From: UBA4427 sp046351135
Lineage (GTDB): Bacteria; Myxococcota_A; UBA9160; UBA4427
Assembly: GCA_046351135.1 (NCBI GenBank)
Contig: JAXLZA010000003.1
Location: forward strand, 447,299 to 511,298
Length of the DNA: 64,000 nucleotides
Direction of reading: 5' to 3'
Both the position numbers and the translations under genes were made by a program. Of this stretch, positions 1 to 8,488 are shown in pieces. How positions within the stretch are numbered: the first letter of the stretch is position 1; each line of letters starts with the position of its first letter. A model generated the notes under the pieces. The model saw only the letters and a program-made list of their open reading frames with translations. It had not been told where the DNA came from and did no database searches.

Positions 1-99
1 CGCCGTCGGGACGAGAACGCAGGCGGCGAGAGCGGCGAGGCCGATCCGCCAGCGACGCGCTGTGGTGGAGTCCTTCGTGCTTCCGCTGCGCAGGCTCAT
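1..99 (-). CDS. Secreted protein, N-terminal fragment
   Basis: The gene runs off the left edge, so only its first 33 codons are visible. An ATG at 97-99 on the minus strand is preceded by an AGAGGGGG ribosome site six bases away. The peptide has a charged N-terminus (Arg, Lys) followed by a hydrophobic stretch rich in Leu, Ala and Val, which looks like a signal peptide or membrane anchor. Nothing of the mature protein is present, so no function can be given. It is transcribed in the same direction as the P450 gene that lies about 100 bases upstream of it. Confidence 0.55.
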   Translation of the reverse strand, partial: MSLRSGSTKDSTTARRWRIGLAALAACVLVPTA

Positions 100-201
100 C
101 GTTCCCCCTCTGCGTCCGCCATCGGGCGGAGGGAGAGGCTAGGCGCGACCGGCGATCGGGAGCCATCCGGTCTTCGCCCGAAGGCCTGCGCGAAGGCCCC
201 T

Positions 202-1443
202 TCAGCGCGCGACGAGCCGCGCCGGCACCGGCTGGTGTCCCAGGCTTCCCGGCAGCGGCGGATAGACGACGCCCGGGACCCGCTCGAGCGCCCTCGCCCG
301 GTCGAGCAGCACGCGCACCGCCGTCGCGCCTTCGAGGCGCGCCAGCATCGCGCCGGGGCAGACGTGGGACCCGGCGCCGAAGGCGAGATGCCCGCGCGGA
401 TCCTCCCGATCGAGTCGGAACTCGGCGGGGACCTCGTGGCGCGCCTCGTCGCGATTCGCGGAGCCGATCCCCATCTCGACGGTCTCGCCCTTCCGGATGA
501 GGACGCCGCCGATCTCGACGTCGCGGGTCGCGATGCGGGTCGTGCGCTGCACGGGCGCGTCGTGGCGGAGCGACTCCTCGAGAAAGAGCGGGATCTGCTC
601 GCGATCGGCGTCGAGGCGCGCGAAGAGCGCCGGATCCTGGACGAGCCGGTTCACGAGATGGGCCAGGAAAGAGCGCGTCGTGTGGACCCCGGCCTGGACC
701 ATGAAATGCAGCTGCGTCGTGATCTCCTGGTCGGACAGCGGGCGGCCTTCGATCTCGGCACCGAGCAGGACCTTGAAGACGTGGTTCGTCGGCTCGGGCA
801 GCGCGCGCTGCTCGGCGATCCGTGCGCGGAAGTAGACGTGGCTCGCCGGACCTTCGGGCGGGACGCCGGGCGTCGCGGGCCGCGTCATCATCGTCCCGTC
901 CATCGACCACTGCATGAAGAGCCCGACGGCCTCGCGACCGAGCCCCATGATGTGGCCCATCGCGAAGGCCGGGATCGAGAGCGCGTACTCGCCGTGGAGA
1001 TCGGGGGCGCGCCCCGCGGCGCAGGCGGCGAAGAGCCCGTCGACCAGCCGGTTGCACTCCGCCTCGAGGATCGGCTCGAGCGGGCGCACGCGGTGCCACG
1101 CGAAGATCGCGTTGAACAGGCGGCGGATGCGGCCGTGGCGCGGCTCCGGGATCTCGGAGAGGAAGTGCTGATCCTCGGGGATCGTGGCGCAGCCGGCGGG
1201 AATGCCGGTGATCGGGCCGAGCTCCGCGCGGAAGGTGTCGACGTCGACGAGGGCGGCCTCGACGTCCTCGTGGCGGGAGAGGTACCAGGCGCCCGAGGGC
1301 GTGCGATAGACGGGCTGCTCCCGGCGGATCCGCGCGAGCACGTCGAAGGGCACGCCCTCCTCGACGAAGCGGCGGTCGTGGGGATCGAACGAGAGCGTCG
1401 GGGAGACCGACGGGGCAGCGGAGACGGCGCGGGCTTCGCTCAT
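202..1443 (-). CDS. Cytochrome P450
   Basis: A 413-residue bacterial-type soluble P450 that would hydroxylate an unknown hydrophobic substrate using electrons from a ferredoxin and reductase not found here. The heme loop FGAGSHVCPG carries the axial Cys near residue 362; the I-helix oxygen motif AGVHTTR and the K-helix EESLR (ExxR) are both present. The reading frame stays open to 1476, but the ATG at 1443 has a GGGAG ribosome site at proper spacing, so I chose it. It is divergent from a second P450 starting at 1653; about 200 bases between them must hold both promoters. The substrate cannot be read from sequence. Confidence 0.93.
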   Translation of the reverse strand: MSEARAVSAAPSVSPTLSFDPHDRRFVEEGVPFDVLARIRREQPVYRTPSGAWYLSRHEDVEAALVDVDTFRAELGPITGIPAGCATIPEDQHFLSEIPEPRHGRIRRLFNAIFAWHRVRPLEPILEAECNRLVDGLFAACAAGRAPDLHGEYALSIPAFAMGHIMGLGREAVGLFMQWSMDGTMMTRPATPGVPPEGPASHVYFRARIAEQRALPEPTNHVFKVLLGAEIEGRPLSDQEITTQLHFMVQAGVHTTRSFLAHLVNRLVQDPALFARLDADREQIPLFLEESLRHDAPVQRTTRIATRDVEIGGVLIRKGETVEMGIGSANRDEARHEVPAEFRLDREDPRGHLAFGAGSHVCPGAMLARLEGATAVRVLLDRARALERVPGVVYPPLPGSLGHQPVPARLVAR

Positions 1444-1652
1444 GAAAAGAATCTCCCGTTCGGGACGATCGACCAAATGGGGGCCGGGCGCCAGCGGGTG
1501 GGTCGGGGAGGACGGACGACCGCGGATCGTGCCGCCGAACCGCCTCGCGCGGATCGCCTCGCCGGAATCGCTGCCACGGGATCGCTTCGAGAGGGCCTCG
1601 CCGAAGACCCTGGTTCCGTTACCGTAGACCGGGACGCGAAGAGGAGGCGTGC

Positions 1653-2816
1653 GTGAGCGGGATCGATTTCACGGCCGGCAGCTATCCGGGCCAGGCCTAC
1701 CATGACCTGCTCGACGGACTGCGGGAGGAGGGGCCGATCGTTCCCGTCCGCTTCGGTGGCGAGCCGGCGTGGCTGATCACGCGGCATGCGGTGCTCGAGA
1801 AGGCGCTCCGGGACAGCGAGCGATTTCCGCAGGGCCCCGCCTATCGTCGCCACACCGAGCCGCCCATCGGCCGCAGCTTCATCTCGATGGACGAGCCCGA
1901 GCACCAGATCTACCGCCGGCTCGCGACGCCGACCTTCCGCCCGATCACCGTCGCCCGCACCGATCGCGGCCCGATGATCGACCTGGCCCACGAATTGATC
2001 GACGCCTTCGAGGGCCGGAGCGTCGTCGACCTGATGGAGGGCTTCGCCCGCCGCTTCCCGCTCGCGATCATCTGCAGCATGCTCGGCATCCCGCGCGAGG
2101 CCGAGGCCGACTTCCAGCGCTGGGCGAACGGCCTGCTCTCCTTCCCCTTCGATCCCGAGGGCGCGCGCCGGGCCGGGAAGGAGTTCACGGCCTACCTCGA
2201 GCCGATCGTGCGCGAGTGCCGGCGGGCGCCGCGAGGCGACGTGCTCTCGCAGCTCCTGCTCGCCGAGGTCGAGGGGCGGCGGCTGACGGACGAGGAGGTC
2301 CTCTCCCACATCCGGCTGCTCTTCCCGACCGGCGTCGAGACGACGTCGAGCGCGATCGGCAGCCTGCTCTACGCCCTGCTCTCCGACGAGGAGCGCTATC
2401 GCCAGGTGGTCGAGAAGCCCGCGACCCGGGAGGACGTGGTCGAGGAGCTGCTCCGCTGGGAGAGCCCCGTCGCGATCACGCCGCGGGTCTCGGCGGCGGA
2501 GCCGATCGAGTTCGAAGGCGTCGCGATTCCCGCGGATGCCTGGGTCCTGTTCTGCTATGCCGCGGCGAATCGCGACCCGCTCGTCTACCGCCGCCCCCAC
2601 CGCTTCGATCCGTCCCGCCCGGCCGGCCATCTGCTGAGCTTCGGTCCGGGCCCGCGCCAGTGTCCCGGCATGCACATCGCACGCAAGGAGCTCGGCGTCG
2701 CGCTCGATGCCTTCTGCGAGCGGCTGCCGCGGATGCGCCTGATCGACGAGGAGGCGTCACGGCCGAGCGGGATGGTGCTGCGCCGGCCGGACGAGCTGCG
2801 CGTCGAGCTGGGGTGA
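1653..2816 (+). CDS. Cytochrome P450
   Basis: A 387-residue bacterial P450. The heme-binding loop FGPGPRQCPG places the axial Cys near residue 337; the I-helix reads TGVETTS and the K-helix EELLRW supplies ExxR. The start is GTG, supported by GAGGAGG five bases upstream. It precedes an SDR dehydrogenase by 48 bases on the same strand, a common pairing in which the P450 makes an alcohol and the SDR oxidises it to a ketone. The overall style is like P450s of terpene, steroid or alkyl oxidation, but I cannot name the subfamily. Confidence 0.93.
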   Translation: MSGIDFTAGSYPGQAYHDLLDGLREEGPIVPVRFGGEPAWLITRHAVLEKALRDSERFPQGPAYRRHTEPPIGRSFISMDEPEHQIYRRLATPTFRPITVARTDRGPMIDLAHELIDAFEGRSVVDLMEGFARRFPLAIICSMLGIPREAEADFQRWANGLLSFPFDPEGARRAGKEFTAYLEPIVRECRRAPRGDVLSQLLLAEVEGRRLTDEEVLSHIRLLFPTGVETTSSAIGSLLYALLSDEERYRQVVEKPATREDVVEELLRWESPVAITPRVSAAEPIEFEGVAIPADAWVLFCYAAANRDPLVYRRPHRFDPSRPAGHLLSFGPGPRQCPGMHIARKELGVALDAFCERLPRMRLIDEEASRPSGMVLRRPDELRVELG

Positions 2817-2864
2817 TCGCACCGAGGCGCCCCGAGAGCCTGGACCCGAACGGGAGGAGATCCG

Positions 2865-3674
2865 ATGACCCGAGCCGACGACACCCCGATCGCCGACTAC
2901 GCCAACATGCTGCGCCTCGACGGACGCCGATACGTCGTGATCGGCGCCGGCCAGGGGATGGGCCGACAGACCGCCCACGCCCTGGTCCAGAACGGCGCCC
3001 GCATCGTCTGCGTCGACATCGAGCGGGAGCGCGCGGAGGACATCGCGAAGGAGTGCGGGAACGGCTCGATCGCCTGGACCGGCGACGCGACCGACCGGGC
3101 GAGCGTGAAGCGGCTCTTCCAGGACGTCGGCGACGCCTTCGGCGGCAAGCTCGACGGCTTCGTCGACATCGTCGGGATGGCCCGTTATGCGACCCTGCTC
3201 GAGCTCGACGACGCGCTCTGGGACTGGCACTTCGCGACGAACCTGCGCCACGCCTGGCTCGCGATCCAGCACGCCGCGCCCCTGCTCGAGGCGAACGGTG
3301 GCGGCTCGATGACCTTCGTCGCCTCGGCCTCCGGCATCACCTCCGCGCCGCGCCACGGCGCCTACGGGGCCGCGAAGGCCGGCCTGATGTCGCTCGTGCG
3401 CACGGCCGCCGTCGAGCTCGGCCCGAAGGGCATCCGCGTCAACGCGATCGCTCCGGGCGTCGTCTGGACCCCGCGCATCGGCGCGCTGCTCGGCGAGGAG
3501 GGCCGCGCCCGCAACGCGGCGAACGCGCCCCTGCGCCGCGTCGCCCTGCCCGCCAACATCGCCTCGGCCCTGCTCTTCCTCGCCTCGGATCTGGCGGCCT
3601 ACGTCTCGGGCCAGTTCCTCTCGGTCGACGGCGCGGTGGGCGCGAAGTTCCCGTTCCCGATGGGCGAGATCTAG
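2865..3674 (+). CDS. SDR-family NAD(P)-dependent dehydrogenase
   Basis: A 269-residue classical short-chain dehydrogenase/reductase. The cofactor motif GAGQGMG (TGxxxGxG type, with Ala for the usual Thr region) lies at residues 27-33, an Asp after beta-2 (CVDIE) suggests NAD preference, and the active site shows Ser in VASASG and YGAAK for YxxxK. The family C-terminus LSVDGAVG is intact. A GGAGGAG ribosome site precedes the ATG. It follows a P450 by 48 bases and probably oxidises the hydroxylated product. The substrate is unknown. Confidence 0.92.
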   Translation: MTRADDTPIADYANMLRLDGRRYVVIGAGQGMGRQTAHALVQNGARIVCVDIERERAEDIAKECGNGSIAWTGDATDRASVKRLFQDVGDAFGGKLDGFVDIVGMARYATLLELDDALWDWHFATNLRHAWLAIQHAAPLLEANGGGSMTFVASASGITSAPRHGAYGAAKAGLMSLVRTAAVELGPKGIRVNAIAPGVVWTPRIGALLGEEGRARNAANAPLRRVALPANIASALLFLASDLAAYVSGQFLSVDGAVGAKFPFPMGEI

Positions 3675-4025
3675 CGACGGACCAGGACGGAGGGCGAGCG
3701 GCTGCGCGACGAGCTGCAGGCGGAGGGGAGCCTGATCCGGGTCAGCGTGCTATGTCCGGGATCGGTGACGACGAGCGTGATGGAGTCGGAGCGCAATCGC
3801 CCGACGGCGCTGGGCAGCGAACGGCGCACCCCGGTCGCCGAGCAGGTCCGGCTCATGATCCGCGACGGCCTCTCCGGTCCCGACGGCAAGTCGCCCGCGC
3901 GGGTCGCGGAGATCGTGCTCGACGGGATCCGCCGCGATCGGTTCTGGATCCTGACCCATGCCTCGACGCGCGCCGCCCTCGAGGCGCGCTTCGCGGCGAT
4001 CCTCGCGGCGATCCCCGAGGACTGA
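3675..4025 (+). pseudogene. SDR dehydrogenase, 3' remnant
   Basis: Directly after the stop codon of the intact SDR, an open frame encodes the C-terminal third of a different SDR. The text RVSVLCPGSVTTSV matches the substrate-loop region of SDRs of the type seen intact at 17741-18610 in this window (GVSVFCPDVVATRL followed by a NRP). No nucleotide-binding motif or catalytic Tyr-Lys precedes it; the frame begins at the stop codon of the upstream gene. A GTG at 3747 could open a 92-residue product, but no fold would be complete. It is best read as the stub of a tandem SDR gene whose 5' part was deleted. Confidence 0.7.
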
Positions 4026-4043
4026 ACGACGGACGTCGGACGC

Positions 4044-5177
4044 ATGAGCGGGGAACGAGCCGGAGGGAAGCAGGACCAGCCGGCCGAGCCCTCGAGCGCC
4101 GTTCCGCCGGGCCGAGGCCGCGGGATCGCGGTCTGCGTGCTCGGGCTGATGGTGCTGCTGCAGGGGCTCGAGGCGATCCCGTTCCAGGCCGACGCGCGCG
4201 CCTTCGTCTTCGATCGCTACCAGCGCATCATTCCGCGGCCGCGCCGATCCTCGCCGGTCGTGATCGTCGACATCGACGAGGCGAGCCTCGAGCGATTCGG
4301 GCAGTGGCCCTGGCCGCGCAGCCTGCTCGCGCGGCTCCTCGCGGAGATCGAGGCCCGCGGTCCCGCGGCGATCGGTCTCGACATGTTGATGCCCGAGAGC
4401 GATCGGAGCTCGCCCTGCGACGCGGCCCGGCTCGTGCCCGAGATGGCGCCGGGTCTCGTCGAGCAGGTCTGTGCCCTGCCGAGCAACGACGAGCGGCTCG
4501 CCGCGGTGCTCGCGCAGGGCCGGGTCGCGCTCGCGATCGCGGGGACGAGCGACGGCGACGCGGCGGGCGTGCTCGCGGCGCCGATGCTCGCGATCGGCGG
4601 CGACCCGAAGCCGCTGGTGCGCCACTTCCCGGGCGCGCTCGGGAGCCTCGACTCCCTGAACCGCGCAGCCCGGGGCCACGCGATGATCAACGGCGACGTC
4701 GATGGCGGCTCCGGCGTCGTCCGCCGCATCCCCCTCGTCGCCACGATCGGGGACACCGTCGTCCCGACGATGGCGATCGAGCTGCTGCGCCTCGCCTCCG
4801 GCAGCCCCGCCTTCTCGGTCCACCGCTCCGCCCGGCGGATCGACGGCGTCGCGATCGGCGACCTCTTCCTTCCGACCGAGGCCGACGGCAGCCTCTGGAT
4901 CCACTACGGGCGCCACGAGTCGAACCGCTACGTCTCGGCCGCGCGCGTGCTCGACGGCCGCGTCGATCCCGGGCTGTTCGAGAGGCGCCTCGTGCTGGTC
5001 GGCGTCTCGGGCCTCGGGCTCGTCGACTTCCCGGTGAACGCCCTCGGCGAGCGGGTCCCCGGCGTCGACATGCACGCCCAGCTGATCGAGTCGATCTTCG
5101 ACGGAACGACGATCCTGCGCCCCGACTGGGCGCGCTGGGCCGAGCCGCGGCGACGGCGGGGATCGGGATCGCCCTGA
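4044..5177 (+). CDS. CHASE2 sensor domain, 5' part of a frameshifted CHASE2-PP2C gene
   Basis: This frame encodes one N-terminal membrane segment (about residues 27-43) and a CHASE2 extracytoplasmic sensor domain (about 45-345), recognisable by VVIVDIDEASLERFGQWPWPR and AIGLDMLMPE. CHASE2 proteins normally continue into two or three more membrane helices and an output domain. Here those parts are encoded immediately downstream in another frame, and this frame ends at a TGA at 5175-5177 after a non-family Arg-rich tail. The switch falls between about 5135 and 5160 and needs a one-base loss or two-base gain to repair. It may be a sequencing error, a real mutation or, less likely, programmed frameshifting. 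Confidence 0.85.
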   Translation: MSGERAGGKQDQPAEPSSAVPPGRGRGIAVCVLGLMVLLQGLEAIPFQADARAFVFDRYQRIIPRPRRSSPVVIVDIDEASLERFGQWPWPRSLLARLLAEIEARGPAAIGLDMLMPESDRSSPCDAARLVPEMAPGLVEQVCALPSNDERLAAVLAQGRVALAIAGTSDGDAAGVLAAPMLAIGGDPKPLVRHFPGALGSLDSLNRAARGHAMINGDVDGGSGVVRRIPLVATIGDTVVPTMAIELLRLASGSPAFSVHRSARRIDGVAIGDLFLPTEADGSLWIHYGRHESNRYVSAARVLDGRVDPGLFERRLVLVGVSGLGLVDFPVNALGERVPGVDMHAQLIESIFDGTTILRPDWARWAEPRRRRGSGSP

Positions 5178-5203
5178 TCTTCGGGCTCGCGAGCCTCCAC
5201 TCG

Positions 5204-6169
5204 ATGCTCGCGATCGGTGTGGCCCTCGCGAGCACCGTCTCGCTCTTCCTGTTCGGGCTCGGCCTCTACGCGAACCACGCGGTCCTGTTCGATCCGGCGA
5301 CCTCCTCCGCGCTGCTCGTGCTGCTGCTCGGCGGCATGCTGATCCATGCGCTGCTGCGCGAGCAGATCCGTCGGCGCGCCCTCGAGGCCTCGCTCCACCG
5401 CCAGCGCGAGGCGGCCGCCCGCCTCGCCGGCGAGATGGCGGCCGCCCGCCGCATCCAGCTCGGCCTCCTGCCCGACCTCGACGCGACCTTCGCCGGCGAT
5501 CCGCGCATCGACATCGCGGCGCGCATGGAGTCCGCCCGTGAGGTCGGGGGCGATCTCTACGACTGCTTCATGCTCGACGAACACCGCGCCTTCCTGCTGC
5601 TCGGCGACGTCTGCGGCAAGGGCGTCCCGGCCAGCCTCTTCATGGCGACGAGCAAGACGCTCTTCAAGAGCGTGGCGCTGCGCGACGCCGCGGATCTCGG
5701 CCGGCTCATGGCCGAGGTCAACCGCGAGATCGCGCGGGACAATCCGGAGATGCTCTTCGTGACGGTCTTCGCCGGGATCCTCGACCTGCGAACGGGCGAG
5801 CTCTGGCACGCCAACGCCGGCCACGAGAAGCCCTACGTCGCCGCGCCGGGCCGGCCGCCGCGCCGCCTCGAGGGCGCATCCGGTCCGCCTTTCGGTCTGA
5901 TCGACGACGCCGAGTATCCGACGGCCCGCTACCGCCTCGCCCCCGACGAGTTCCTCTGTGTCGTCAGCGACGGCGTCGCGGAAGCGACCGATCCCGAGGC
6001 CGCCCCCTTCGGCCCGGAGCGTCTCACCGCCACCCTCGCCGGGATCCGGCCGACGCAGCGCGCCGACGACGTGCTGCGCTCGATCGTCCACGCCGTCGCG
6101 CGCTTCGCCGCCGGCAGCGAGGCCTCGGACGACGTCACGATCCTGATCGCGCGCTGGCGCCCGGCCTGA
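5204..6169 (+). CDS. SpoIIE-type PP2C phosphatase, 3' part of the CHASE2 gene
   Basis: The frame is open from about 5135; 5204 is its first ATG, but it probably belongs to the same polypeptide as the CHASE2 frame upstream. It begins with membrane helices, then a short linker likely to be coiled (Arg, Glu and Ala rich), then a PP2C/SpoIIE serine phosphatase domain: RRIQLGLLP, EVGGDLYD, GDVCGKGVPA, SDGVAEA and the final SDDVTIL supply the metal-binding Asp residues. The known role of such phosphatases is to dephosphorylate a STAS antagonist, and a STAS protein and its RsbW-like kinase follow at 7580-8402. The likely job is converting an envelope signal into a partner switch. Confidence 0.85.
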   Translation: MLAIGVALASTVSLFLFGLGLYANHAVLFDPATSSALLVLLLGGMLIHALLREQIRRRALEASLHRQREAAARLAGEMAAARRIQLGLLPDLDATFAGDPRIDIAARMESAREVGGDLYDCFMLDEHRAFLLLGDVCGKGVPASLFMATSKTLFKSVALRDAADLGRLMAEVNREIARDNPEMLFVTVFAGILDLRTGELWHANAGHEKPYVAAPGRPPRRLEGASGPPFGLIDDAEYPTARYRLAPDEFLCVVSDGVAEATDPEAAPFGPERLTATLAGIRPTQRADDVLRSIVHAVARFAAGSEASDDVTILIARWRPA

Positions 6170-6184
6170 TCGCGGCCGGCGGCC

Positions 6185-6216
<32 letters not shown>

Positions 6217-6217
6217 C

Positions 6218-6814
6218 CTAACGAACCTCGATCTCGACGCGGCGGTTGCGCGGCTCGTGGCGCTCGTCGGGGGTCGGGATCAGGAGCTGGCGCTCGCCGC
6301 GGCCGAGGACGGTGATGCTGGCCGCCTCGACGCCGAGCTTCTCGAGCTCGCGGCGGACCCGCTCGGCGCGGCGCATCGAGAGCGCGTCGTTGTAGGCCGG
6401 CGACTCGGTCGTGTCCGCATGGCCGACGAGGGTCACCTCCGGCGCCGGCCGATCGATGATCTCGCGAACGATCGTCGGGAGCTCCGCCTCGGAGGCCCGC
6501 GTCATCCGGTCCGAGTCGCCGCGGAAGAAGAGCGTGTAGCGGGCCGGCCGGAGAGGCGCGGCCGCGAGCGCCGCCGCGAAGATCTTCTGGACCACCGTCG
6601 GCTCGGCCCGAACGACGCCTTCGCTCCCGGTCGCCGTCGCGACGTAGTCGCCGTGGAGGACCGTCTGGCGACCATCGCGCGTCACGACGACCGTCCCGAC
6701 GCGTCCGTCGGGCTCCGGCATCACGACGTACCACTCCTTCGTCGAGGCACATCCCACGAGCAGCGAGAGCGCGAGCGTCGCGAGCGCGATCCGGAACCGG
6801 ACCCGAAGCCGCAC
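6218..6814 (-). CDS. OmpA-family peptidoglycan-associated lipoprotein
   Basis: A 198-residue lipoprotein with a signal peptide ending in LLVGC (lipid-modified Cys at 22) and a C-terminal OmpA-like domain (about 95-198). Family marks are VTLVGHADT, the NDALSMRRAERVR helix and the RRVEIEV ending, which bind the diaminopimelate of peptidoglycan. The mature protein would tether the outer membrane to the wall. The ATG lies four bases after the stop codon of the FecR-domain gene, so the two are surely co-transcribed. OmpA, FecR and CHASE2 proteins recur near each other in many genomes, which suggests an envelope-sensing assembly with the convergent phosphatase. Confidence 0.88.
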   Translation of the reverse strand: MRLRVRFRIALATLALSLLVGCASTKEWYVVMPEPDGRVGTVVVTRDGRQTVLHGDYVATATGSEGVVRAEPTVVQKIFAAALAAAPLRPARYTLFFRGDSDRMTRASEAELPTIVREIIDRPAPEVTLVGHADTTESPAYNDALSMRRAERVRRELEKLGVEAASITVLGRGERQLLIPTPDERHEPRNRRVEIEVR

Positions 6815-6818
6815 CGCG

Positions 6819-7406
6819 CTACTCCGTCGATCCGGATCCGGCGGTCCCGGGATCCATGCCGGCGCGTCCGCCGCCCGTCGTCCCGAAACGCAGCGACTTC
6901 CAGAAGCGCGCGAACGCGGTCTCCTCGACGCGCACCGCGAACTCGGTCCCGCGCACGCCGAGCACCGCCGCCGGCGTCCGCACCTTCATCGACTCGGGAT
7001 TCGCCTCGACCATCTTCCCCGCGATCGCCGACAGGGTGCCCGACTCGAGCGACACCTCGAGCTGGCCCGCGTGGGTTCCGGGATCGAAGCGGAACGTCTC
7101 GAGCGCGAGCACCGAGTCGGGCCCCGCCGACAGCATCGCGTTGTCCGCGAGGGTGAGACCGATGGATCCGTCGCGCCCCGTCACGATCCGATCCTTCTGG
7201 TACACCGGCATCCCGACCGCGGCGACGAGCCGCTCGTCACCGCGCTCGATCACGACCTCGCCGGAGGTCGTCTTGACGAGCCCGATGCCCTCCGCGGTCG
7301 CGCGCAGCGGAGCGAGCGCGGCGACCGCCAGCGCGATCGCGAGCCCCGCCACGATCGGCGCCCAGATGGATCCCCTGCTCCGCTTCCGCCGCTCCGCCTT
7401 CACCAC
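6819..7406 (-). CDS. FecR-domain envelope protein
   Basis: A 195-residue protein with one N-terminal hydrophobic helix (signal peptide or anchor) followed by a FecR domain: GIGLVKTTSGEVVIERG, VYQKDRIVTGRDGSIGLTL and the closing TPAAVLGVRGTEFAV are typical. FecR domains sit in the periplasm and take part in surface signalling or wall association. The frame is open to 7571, but that would overlap the divergent STAS gene; I chose the GTG at 7406, which has GAGAGG eight bases upstream and is followed by a basic stretch and the hydrophobic helix. It is co-transcribed with the OmpA-like lipoprotein. Confidence 0.82.
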   Translation of the reverse strand: MVKAERRKRSRGSIWAPIVAGLAIALAVAALAPLRATAEGIGLVKTTSGEVVIERGDERLVAAVGMPVYQKDRIVTGRDGSIGLTLADNAMLSAGPDSVLALETFRFDPGTHAGQLEVSLESGTLSAIAGKMVEANPESMKVRTPAAVLGVRGTEFAVRVEETAFARFWKSLRFGTTGGGRAGMDPGTAGSGSTE

Positions 7407-7579
7407 CTCGCCATCCTCTCTTCCGCCGGATCCGCTCGGACATCGCGCTCGTTCTGCCTGCGACCTGCCGGTGCGCCGGCTAGGACACAAGGGCGGGCGC
7501 GTCCATGCGACGCGCCTCTTTCGCTTTCGCCTAACTCGCTTCCCGACGATCGCCCGAGCCTGTGTTAGCATGTTTCGTC

Positions 7580-7918
7580 ATGGAATTTCAGATGACCGAT
7601 CTCGGTGCCGCCAACAAGCTCGCCCTGCAAGGTCGACTCGACGCGACGGGCGTCGCGGAGATCGAGCTGAAGTTCACGGCGAGCGTCGTCCCCGCCGCCA
7701 AGCACGCGATTCTCGATCTGTCGGGCGTCGAGTTCGTCTCCTCGATGGGGATCCGCCTGCTCATCATGACGGCCCGCTCCCTGCGCTCGAAGAAGGCGAA
7801 GCTGGTCGTGTTCGGCGCCCGGCCGCTCGTGCGGGAATCGCTCGAGAGCGTCGCGATCGGCTCGCTCGTGCCCTTCGCCGCGAGCGAGGCCGACGCGCTG
7901 AGCCTGCTGGGGTCGTGA
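7580..7918 (+). CDS. STAS-domain anti-sigma factor antagonist
   Basis: A 112-residue stand-alone STAS protein of the SpoIIAA/RsbV type. The loop EFVSSMGIR contains the Ser pair (54-55) that corresponds to the phosphorylation site in this family, following the usual LDLSGV strand. The ATG at 7580 begins the conserved fold; an in-frame GTG at 7562 would add six unlikely residues. In the known mechanism the unphosphorylated STAS protein captures an RsbW-like kinase, which is the next gene. Its phosphatase is most likely the SpoIIE-type protein at 4044-6169. Confidence 0.9.
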   Translation: MEFQMTDLGAANKLALQGRLDATGVAEIELKFTASVVPAAKHAILDLSGVEFVSSMGIRLLIMTARSLRSKKAKLVVFGARPLVRESLESVAIGSLVPFAASEADALSLLGS

Positions 7919-7949
7919 AGCCGGAACGCGCCGGGAGGATGCGCGTCTG

Positions 7950-8402
7950 ATGGACGACGGGACCGTGCGCTGCGAGGTCGCCGACGGCCGAATCGCGATC
8001 CAGCTCGACGCCGACCTGCGGTCCTTCGAGGCGGCGCGCCTGCGCTTGCGGTCCTTCCTCGAGGACGGCGGCGCCAGCGAGCGGGCGATCCATCGCAGCG
8101 AGCTCGTCTTCGAGGAGGTCTGCGTCAACGTCATCCGACACGCCTATCCCGGTCGCCGCGCCGGCTCCCGCCCGATCCATGCCGAGGCCCGCATCGCCGA
8201 CGACGACATCGTCCTCACGATCGAGGACGAGGGCCTGGCCTTCGATCCCACCGCCGCACCGCCCCACGTCCCCGCCACTTCCCTCGACGACGCCCGGGTC
8301 GGCGGCCGCGGCATCGCGCTGACCCGTCTCTGGACGCGCCGCATGAGCTACGCCCGCGCGGGTGACCGCAATCGGATGACGCTGGTCGTCGCCCTGCGCT
8401 GA
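7950..8402 (+). CDS. RsbW-like anti-sigma factor / serine kinase (GHKL ATPase)
   Basis: A 150-residue HATPase_c protein of the RsbW/SpoIIAB class. The N-box EEVCVNVIRHAY is at about 55-66, G1 is DEGLAFDP and G2 is GGRGIAL. Such proteins phosphorylate the partner STAS protein and, when free of it, bind a sigma factor or another effector. The gene lies 31 bases after the STAS gene in the same direction. No sigma factor is adjacent, so the effector it controls must be elsewhere or not a sigma factor. Confidence 0.9.
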   Translation: MDDGTVRCEVADGRIAIQLDADLRSFEAARLRLRSFLEDGGASERAIHRSELVFEEVCVNVIRHAYPGRRAGSRPIHAEARIADDDIVLTIEDEGLAFDPTAAPPHVPATSLDDARVGGRGIALTRLWTRRMSYARAGDRNRMTLVVALR

Positions 8403-8488
8403 CGGCACAGCCCGCCCGCCTCCGTCCCGTCCGGTCGCCGCGGGCCGGCCGCCGCGAACGGATCGCGCTGGGCTCCGGACCGCCTCGC

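Noticed and set aside
235..1656. Long plus-strand frame opposite the first P450 gene
   Set aside because: It is the antisense shadow of the P450; its composition is not that of a real protein and no ribosome site is present.
1769..6169. Open frame of 1466 codons across the P450, SDR and CHASE2 genes
   Set aside because: Most of it is a shadow frame with Arg-Pro-Gly-rich text; only its last part (from about 5135) is a real protein, the phosphatase.
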